Shown here: positions 35,269 through 45,600 of the stretch, one piece after another
How the letters are laid out: each line of letters starts with the position of its first letter
Numbering within the stretch: the first letter of the stretch is position 1
Source of the DNA: Microglena sp. YARC
Taxonomy: Eukaryota; Chlorophyta; Chlorophyceae; Chlamydomonadales; Chlamydomonadaceae
Length of the DNA stretch: 64,000 nt
Assembly: GCA_022414725.1 (NCBI GenBank)
Contig: CM039462.1
Span: 115,089,613 to 115,153,612, forward strand
Direction of reading: 5' to 3'
The notes under the pieces: generated by a model
What the model was told of the DNA's origin: nothing
Databases searched by the model: none
Seen by the model: the letters and a program-made list of their open reading frames with translations, nothing else
Position numbers and translations under genes: made by a program

Positions 35269-38200
35269 TTTACATATTTTTCTTTCTGCAAAGCTACACA
35301 CCTGCACCTTGTTCTTAACGCACAATTTCCCAGTCAGGTCTGTGGTTTTGACTGGAAATCCAGTCAGCACTGCTGGAAGGTATCATTGAGCAAGATTAGC
35401 GTGCCAAGAATGTTGTATCAAGAAACAGAAGGTTGTAAACTGTTAGCTACTTAGCTTGAGCGCCATGTGAGGCGAATTTGGCCACAGACCAGCCAAAGTC
35501 GAGGAAGGTCTCCCATGGAGTAAACTCTAGGGCTTAGGGTTGAGGGCTTATCACTTAAGCTTTAGGGCTTAGCGTAGCAGCTTCTAGAAAGCTCCTCCAC
35601 CCCGTCCCTGGAAGCTAGCTAGTGTCATGCAGTGCTGTCGCACGATTTGCATCAACAGATTTCTCAATGCGTTGGGAAAAGGTTGCAGACATCGGATGTG
35701 GGGTGCAAGGGCGAGAATGCTCAGCGAGAAGGAATGGCGACAGAGGCAGCGAGAAATCCAAATAACTGGCAATAGCAATGCATAGGCGATGTAATGGTTG
35801 GGACAGCTGGCGCATCCAGAGCTCATATTGTAGAATTAATGGTCACTGTAGCACAAACTCAGGGCCCCTGTCGGTAAAATGATTGTTTGGGGTTCAGTTC
35901 ATCAGTGCTTTTTCTTTTTAAGCCCTTCCTACATGGTTGGGCCAGTCCATTATGCCTATTTGGCCTACCCCTGGACTGTAACAACATACATGCGCGATCC
36001 GAATGGTGGCAACGCTCTGATTTCAGCCAAAGAGGATCTGCTGGTTTAAAAACAATCGCCCGTTGGGGATTCTGTTAAGACAGTTATGACACCGCCGATC
36101 GCAAGTACGTATTTTGCCATACAGAAAGATAGCAATTATATGATAATATTGTATCATTTCTTCTCGCTGCAGGATGTGAGGTACCTGCTAGTGAGCTCCC
36201 TGTGTTGTGCTAGTGTGCTAGTGCTAGTGTGCGGTGCTAGTGAGCTCCCTGATAGTGAGGTCCCTGGTCTATTCAGCCAAGCAATTGGACAAGGCCCTCA
36301 CTAGAGCCACCCTCCCCTCCGCCTCCCCGAGGGCTAGTTTTTTTTGTAAAACCTTTTTCTTATTATTTTTTCTCTTGGCATACTCGTGATAACTTCTTGC
36401 CGCAGGGTGTGAGGTCCCTGCTAGGCATTGCCCTGGTCTATTCAGCTAGGCAGTTGTGCCAGGCCCTCACTAGAGACGCGCTCCCCTCCGCCTCACCGAG
36501 ATAGTTGTTTTAAAAAAACTTTTTTCTTCTTATTTTTTCTTCTGACATACTCCTGACAACTTCTTGCTGTGGTATGCGAGGTCCCTGCTAGGCATTGCCC
36601 TGGTCTATTCAGCTAGGCAGTTGTGCCAGGCCCTCACTAGAGACGCGCTCCCCGCCTCACCGAGATAGTTGTTTTCATAAAACCTTTTTCTTCTTATTTT
36701 TTCTCCTGACATACTCCTGATAACTTCTTGCTGTAGTATGCGAGGTCCCTGCTAGGCATTGCCCTGGTCTATTCATCCAAGCAATTGGACAAGGCCCTCA
36801 CTAGAGCCACCCTCCCCTCCGCCTCCCCGAGGGCTAGTTTTTTTTGTAAAACCTTTTTCTTCTTATTTTTTCTCTTGGCATACTCGTGATAACTTCTTGC
36901 CGCAGGGTGTGAGGTCCCTGCTAGGCATTGCCCTGGTCTATTCAGCTAGGCAGTTGTGCCAGGCCCTCACTAGAGACGCGCTCCCCTCCGCCTCACCGAG
37001 ATAGTTGTTTTAAAAAAACTTTTTTCTTCTTATTTTTTCTTCTGACATACTCCTGACAACTTCTTGCTGTGGTATGCGAGGTCCCTGCTAGGCATTGCCC
37101 TGGTCTATTCAGCTAGGCAGTTGTGCCAGGCCCTCACTAGAGACGCGCTCCCCTCCGCCTCACCGAGATAGTTGTTTTCATAAAACCTTTTTCTTCTTAT
37201 TTTTTCTCCTGACATACTCCTGATAACTTCTTGCTGTAGTATGCGAGGTCCCTGCTAGGCATTGCCCTGGTCTATTCATCCAAGCAATTGGACAAGGCCC
37301 TTACTAGAGACACCCTCCCCTCTGCCTCGACATGAGCCAGGATATTTTGGACTAGGCCCTCCCCTCCGTCTCAACATGAGCCATCATTGTTTTGTTTACC
37401 ATTTTTTCGTTTACCATTTTTTCGTTTACCATTTTTTTGTTTACCATTTTTTTGTTTACCATTTTTTCTTCTTTCTCCCGACCTGCTTGTGATAAGTTCT
37501 TGCTGCAGGGTGTGAGGTCCTTGCTAGGCATTGCCCTGGTCTATTCAGCCAAGCAGTTGTGCCAGGCCCTCACTAGAGACGCCCTCCCCTCTACCTCAAC
37601 ACGAGCCAGGATTTGTTTGTTTACAACTGTTTTGCTCTTACTCCTGACCTGCTCATGATAACCTCCTGCCGTAGGATGTGAGGTCCCTGATAGGCATTTC
37701 CCTGGTCTATTCAGCCAAGCAGTTGTGCCAGGCACTCACTACAGACGCCCTCCCTCCGCTCAACAAAGGCAAGAAAAGCTGGAGGAACTGGAGTTGGAGC
37801 TAACGGTGATATTGAATCTCCCACGACCAGGGGAGAGTGATGCGATGCGGGCATGGATCACGCACGCCCAGGAGCTCTCCAAGAGAGCCTTGGCAGCCCC
37901 TGCACCCAGTCCATCTATGTAAGTATGTATGTATGTTACAGTCCAAGGGTAGGCCAAATAGGATAGGTTCGAAGGACTTGCCCAACCGTGATAGGAAGGG
38001 CTAAAAAGAAAATGCATTGATGAACTGGGTACTACATAAAATCATATCATGAAATCGTATCATAAATCGGTAAAATCATGGGAGAGTGATGCAAAGCGGG
38101 CGTGGATATCACGCACCCAGGAGCTCTCCAAGAGATCCTTGACACCCTCTGCACCCACGCCCTCTAGGTGGGTTGGAAATATCTTATGAATAATCAATTC

Positions 38201-39612
38201 ATCAGGTGTGCAGCATGCAGTTATCAGCCCCCACCGACCCACCCATCCACCCACCCACCCACCACAACCACAACCACAACCACCACCACCACCACCACCA
38301 CCAGCGTGGATCTCGCGTGCCCAGGAGCTCTCAAAGACAGCCTTGGCACCCCATGCACCGGATCCATCTAGGTAGGTTGGAAATAGCTGATTACATTACA
38401 TTACATTACATTACATTACATTACATTACATTACATTACATTACATTACATTACATTACATTACATTACATGTTAAAGTCTACTTGACACCGCGAGGGTG
38501 TATGAGACTCTGTGCTTTAAACAAAAAGAAAAAGCACCCACAAAGCAAAAAAAAAAACATTACATCAGGGGTGTGTCGAGGACAAACAAACCAAACTCCC
38601 AACCACCGTTTTGGTGGCGCTGATTGAGCTGATGAATACTTGAGCTGATGAATAACCAACTCATCAGGTGTGCAGCCAGCAGCAACTAGCCCCCTTACCA
38701 CCACCACCCCACCACCCACCACCACCACCAGCGTGGATCTCGCGTGCCCAGGAGCTCTCAAAGACAGCCTTGGCACCCCATGCACCGGATCCATCTAGGT
38801 AGGTTGGAAATAGCTGATGAATAACCAACTCATCAGGTGTGCAGCATGCAGTAACTAGCCCCCTTACCACCACCACTACCACCACCCGGTAAAAAAAAAA
38901 ACAGAAGGCACACCAATCGGTGTGACTGAAGGAAGCTATCCGTTGGGGGACACATGTTGGGCACAGTGTTGGGGAGAGTGATGCGATGCATAAATTGAAA
39001 TGTATATAATACGCATGCCCAGGAGAGGGGGTCTCCAAGAGAGCCTCTACGCCCCCCCCTTCCTGCACTGGGGCCATCTAGGTAGGGTGGAAATGTCCAA
39101 GGAATTATCAGTTCATGCCACGATGCGGGCATGGATCTCGCACGCCCAGGATCTCCCTACGAGAGCCTTGGCAGCCCCTGCACCCAAACCATCTAGGTAG
39201 GCCGGAAATATCTTATTAATGGTATCATGAATTCGATGAAAATGCTAAGTCAAGTCATATGAATTGCTATAATAGATGCCCGGGAGCTCTCCAAGAAAGC
39301 CTTGGCAGCCCCTGCACCCAGTCCATCTAGGTAAGTATGTATGTATGTTGCAGTCCAAGGGTAGGCCAAATAGGCTCAAAGGACTTGCCCAACCGTGATA
39401 GGAAGGGCTAAAAAGAAAAATAATTGATGAACTGGGTACAACGTAAAATCATATCATGGAATTGTATCATAAATCGGAGAACCCAGGCAGAAGCGTATCC
39501 TTCTTGATGACCAGCGGCATCCATCCCCTGGACTTGACTTGAGCTACTGCACATCTTCCCGAGCTTCCACAAGTCCATCCAGGGGATCGAGCCGATCATC
39601 AACCAGATGTTG

Positions 39613-39667
<55 letters not shown>

Positions 39668-39729
39668 TAGTACGGTAGCCCTACTCTCACCTACTCTCAC
39701 ACCTACTCACACCTACTCTCACTCTCAAG

Positions 39730-39764
<35 letters not shown>

Positions 39765-41091
39765 CATAGTACGGTGCCCGTTTGGCCTTTGGCCACACCT
39801 ATTTTGGGGGCTGGTTACATAATGGTTTACACTTGAAGCCCCCCTCATTCACACACCACCACCACCAAACCATTAACCGCCCCCTCCCCCCTCCCCTCCT
39901 TTTGGCCACACCTGTTTTGGGCTGGGTTGCGAAGAGGTTTTCTCTGCTGTGCATGCAACTTAAAACATTGACGGACGCATATCCCTTTTTACCCCCCCCC
40001 CCACCCCCCCACCAACCACCCAACCATGTACCCCACCCACAAACATACTCCCTTACTCTTCCTGACATATTTCCTGACTCTATCCCTTATTCCCTTCCCC
40101 CACCACAGCCATCCCACCAGCCCCCACCCTCTCCCCACTCGCATCCCTCCCCTCCCTCATACACGCACCCACCAGCACACGCATACTCCATATCTGCCTC
40201 CCTCCACTTCAGCTGTGGGCTTTGCCATAGCTGAAAGGCATACGGGACGAAGAGCATCGACAACGTTTGCGCATCATCCTACTCCGCTAAAAGCATCGGA
40301 CCTGCTTCCCTGCCACCTCAGCTGTGATCGATAGTCGACCCCACTGAAAAAGCTGAACCTGCGCTATCGCAACTGTACATAACTAAAGCTTTTTCTTAGC
40401 GAGCATGTATTCAGTTCGGCCGAAGAACAATCCTATTCACCGCTACTGCTCCCGAAGTCAACTCGATCTGAGACTTGGAAACATCGCTAGGTTCATCCAT
40501 TCAACTTTGCCGCGTGCTCGCTATAGCACAATTCACAGCGACGACATATTTCTCGTTGCAGTGGGAAGAAGTTGCAGTCAAGTTGCTGATTTGAGATGTT
40601 CGGTCAAGTTAGGGCGAGAATGCTCAGCGAGTTTTTTCATTCGGTCAACTTTGATGCGTAATTGCTATGGCACAATGCGGAGCGACATGTTTCTCAATGC
40701 AGTGGGAAGAATTTGCAGTCAAGTTTGTGACATGGGATGGATGCGATTCGGACATTTCTGACAGGTCGTCTGACTCACCACGTCACCTCCCGTTGTGCGC
40801 AGCGACAGGTCTCTTGACGCAAGCAAGGGAAAGGTCATGCAGAGATGCAGGGGGAAAAGCTTGTAGAAAAACGAACTGCAGCGCTACCGAAATCAGGTGG
40901 GTGAACTCAGGCGGGAAAAGGAGAAATCGGGCGCAACAGATAGAATACGCAGGAGGCGAAGGTTGCACAAGGCAGAATTCGCAGGAGGCCAAATCAGGCA
41001 GAAGTTGAAGCAGGAGGGATTAAAAGCAGGAATTGGCTGAGCGGGAATTGGCTGGGCGGGAAGTCGGTTAAGTCGGTTACGCGATGACACC

Positions 41092-41123
<32 letters not shown>

Positions 41124-41138
41124 AGCCATGATTTCTGG

Positions 41139-41171
<33 letters not shown>

Positions 41172-42638
41172 TGCCTAAGTCCTGGTGAGCATGAATCGCA
41201 TGGTTTTAGCCTATGGCCTCCAGTCCAAAGACAAATATTTTTTTGGCATAAACTTGCCCAACCACATCGGTTCAATATATGAATACTCAAATTTGGGTTT
41301 GCTCAATTTGCGGGAACCAGGTTAAGTGAAACATGCTAATTTCTTAACTATGGGCTTCCTTAAGTTGAATCACCTTTTTCATAATTGATGATTTAAGGTC
41401 TATCTCGCTCAAAACAAATTCCATCAAAATAAAAAGTAGGTAGTCCTATAGCTCATACCTTCCTTTACATGTCATGGTGATGGCAGGTTGTGGGATGTAG
41501 GGTACAGGCAGTACGGCAGTATACAGAGCCAAAAATCACTGATAATTTGCATTTCGTGGCTGTCCTAACTCATGTGCGTAGCTGCGTAGACTCAGTTGCA
41601 TCATTTTGAGTTTCAGTTTTTACTCGATAGCATGAAGAATGACTGAAAACAAAAAAAAAGTTTTTCAAATTTCAAATTTCAAATCACACTTTTCAAATAA
41701 ATTCAAAAACAAGTTTTGTTTAAAACTCTTCTTCAAACGTCCACATCTGAAGTTAGATTTGTATCTGGGGATGGGGGGTGAAATCTCAAGTTGGGAGGTG
41801 GAATTGGGACTAAGGGAGGTTAATTTTGGAGTTGTACTGCTATTCCAGTAAATTCCGAGGCCGAGGTTGAAGCGCAGCCTCCAACCTTGTGGTAGGGGTT
41901 TGATACGCCTTTCATCCCTCGGAAACTTCAGTCGCGGTAGCTCGCGCGATCCCATACTGCGACCTCGTTGAAGTCGATTCAAGCTTTTTGTACATCTCCT
42001 GTACTGCCAGCCGGACTCCTGAGCTGGGCTGCTCGCGGCCAGATGCGAATGCGAACAGAAATTAGCTGCACGCCTAGCTGACGCATTCGCGGACAATATA
42101 ATCTGCTCAGAATTCGATTCCGAGCAGTTGGGGTCGTGTAGGACCTTGAATCACAACAGCGATTCAACTAAGGGCGTTTGAGGACTTGTGCACTTATATA
42201 CTACATATATATACTACACTTATATACTACATATATATATATATATATAACATGGCTATCTAGGCCAGCTATAGCCTCTGGCATCCCTTTGGCCTAATTG
42301 GCTGCCCCTGGACTGTAACATGCACACATACACCCAACATGGCTATGTATTCCAGCTGGAGCCTCTGGAGCCCCTTTGGCCTAATTGGCTGCCCCTGGAC
42401 TGTAACATGCACACATACACCTAACATGGCTCTGTATTCCAGCTGGAGCCTCTGGAACCCCTTTAGCCTAATTGGCTGCCTCTGGAATGTAACATGCACG
42501 CATACACCTAACATGGCTATGTATTCCAGCTGGAGCCTCTAGAGCTACTGTTGGCCAGCCCTGAGGAACACGGTGCTGGTAGCAATTTGTTATTGAACTT
42601 GGACATTTCCCTTCAACCTGACTACTCCTGTTTAGTAA

Positions 42639-42689
<51 letters not shown>

Positions 42690-45600
42690 AGCTAACATGG
42701 CCATCTATGTTGGCTGGAGCCTCTGGATCTGTTGGAGCTGCTCCTGGCCTGCCCCTGAGGAACACTGTCCTGGTGGCAATTTGTAATTGGACTTGGACAT
42801 TTCCCTTCAACCTGACTACTCATGTTTAGTAACACACACACATATACATGTACACATACACACCCACATATACACATATACATACATATACACCCACATA
42901 CACATACACATACACACATATGCACATATGCATACATACACATACACACATATAAATATATGCATACATACACACATACACATACACACATACACACATA
43001 TAAATGCATACACACATACACACACATATACACATATACATACATGCACATGCATCCACACACACATATACACACATAAACATACATACATACATACATA
43101 CACATACGCATGCACACATAAACATACGTACACACACATACACACCTAACATAGCCATCTAGGGCAGCTGGAGCCTCTGGATCTGCTGCAGCTGCTCCTG
43201 GCCTGCCCCTAAGGAACACGGTGCTGATGGCCAAGCTACTGAAGGCAGGCACCAAGGCAGTGGACATGGCGACCAACCTAGGCTTTGAGTGTGCACTACA
43301 GTTCATGGCTAGGAAGCTCGTCAGTATCAGCAGTCGGAGCGTGAATTCGTCAAGCCACGACAGGTGATTTGATTTATTATTGAGTAAATCTATGGATGTT
43401 TCTATTATATGGATTCTTTTCTATGGATTCTATCCTATGGAGTTTTGTTGTTATTGTATTAATCTATCAATGGATTGACCTTCTGCCAATTCACGGCAAG
43501 GAAGCTGGCCAGTACTGGTACTAGTATCAGCAGTCGGATTATCACGTATCAGCAGTTGGAGAGCACTGCAGTCCACGGCTAGGTAGCTGGCCAGTACTGG
43601 TACTAGTATCAGCAGTCAGAGTGTCATGTAGCAGCAGTTGGAGTGCACTGCCGTCCATGGCAAGAAAGCTGGCCAGTACTGGTACTAGTATCAGCAGTCG
43701 GAGTGTCACACATCAGCAGTTGGAGTGCACTGCAGTCCACGGCTAGGTAGCTGGCCAATACTGGTACTAGTATCTGCAGTCGGATTGTCACATATCAGCA
43801 GTTGGAGTGCACTGCAGTCCACGGCTAGGTAGCTGGCCAGTACTGGTAAAAGTATCAGCAGTCGGAGCATGGAGTCATCAAGCCATGACAGGTGGTTTTA
43901 GTCATAATCGTGTTAATCTAAGGATGTTTCTCTCCATTGGATTATATCCTATTAAGTTGTGTTGTTATTGTATTCATCTATTGATGCCTTCACCTTTGCA
44001 TCATATGGTTTTGTATATAAATGGTAACTTTAGCCTAGTCAGACTGCCCGCATTTTATCATGATACAACATCATATTGAGCTCCCTAACCACCGGTATAT
44101 GATTAAACGTGTAAATAACTGCATTTAAAATTATACATATAACACATACCGTATACGCATACAATCAGTGATTTTTTTTAAATCTGGAGGTAGGTTTTTC
44201 TAGCTTTATGGTTATAGGCCCCCTCCAGGGACAGCGTTTTAGTGATTTTTATAACTATTTATAGCTTGTTGTAGCTTTTTATGTCCGTTTAGGACAAAAA
44301 TAAACTTTTGTTTTATAGCGATGGTTTTGCTAAAACTGGGTCAAAACTAGCGATCGCTATATATAGCGGGGAAAGAATCCAGATACGCATACAATCATAC
44401 AGGCACTCTTTTAGCAGGCGAATGCGAAGGTGCATTCAACCTCACGTCCCGAGGCAAGGCATAATAATTTCATTTTTTTTTACAGGAATCCCGTATTAAT
44501 TTGTAATAATTCTCCATTTACAATTTTAATCAGGATAAATGACTGCATATACAAGTATGCATATACATATACCTCCTATACGGACAATCATACAGGAACT
44601 TCCGGAGCAAGCGGACGTGAGTTCAACGGTTCCTTCAATGGTTCCTTCAACGGTTCCTTTAACCTCACGCCCCATGGCAAGGCGTAACAATTTCCAATTT
44701 CCTATTTTAATCTTTACATTCTGAATTTTAATTATGCAGGAACTCACAGAGCAAGCGAAAGTGAAGGTTCCTTCAACCTTACGCCCCGTGGCAAGGCGTA
44801 ATAATTCCCAATTTCCAATTTTAATCTTCACATTTTGAATTTTGAATTATACAGGAACTCCCGGAGAAAGGGAACATGAAGGTTCCTTCAACCTCACGCC
44901 CCCTGGCAAGGCGTACTATTTTTAAATTCTAATCAATTTCTAGTTGTAATTAAATTTTAAATTTTAATACATTTATATTTTAAATGTATTTTTATTGTTT
45001 ACAGGAACTCCCGGCGCAAGAAGAAGAGCGCCAGAGGCCAGAAACGTCAATGGAATCTGGGCACAGTCGAGGGCTTTGGCAGCGGCGACTCCGACTCCGA
45101 CACCGAGAGCATGGGCGACCTGCTCGGCCTTAGCCAGCTCAGCTCGCAGCTGACAGCCGTGTCAGGGAGGCAGGCCGCTGACGTCATAGCCAGCAGCCTG
45201 GCGCAGGGCAAGATGGGCGGCCTAGTAATGAGCGACGTGAATTTATCAGCACTAACCGTCAGTCAGGCATTCCTTGACAAGTTCCTCTCCCCTCTCAATG
45301 AAAAAACCTTTCTCGCTAACTGCGTCACCAACCACTGCCCACCTTCCGGCCGGCTCCGTCAGAACCCCCACTCTTTCCCTAAGCTGTGGGACCTCGTGAT
45401 GTACCTGTCGAAGTACAGAAATGACTCAGACTTCCACGGGATTGTGTTCGCCACCACCCGGCATGGGGTGTTCTACATCTCTGCGCTCATCAGTGCGTGC
45501 TGGGAGCAGCTGGGCTTCATTGACTCCGTGCATGAGCTGACAGGTATGGGCATCTCATGTGTATTATGTCTGCTGGTATTGTGTATTGCCTGTTGGTTGG

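Noticed and set aside
40405..41008. Two overlapping frames of ~115 codons
   Set aside because: They cover a diverged duplication and have no domain, no conserved frame between the duplicates.
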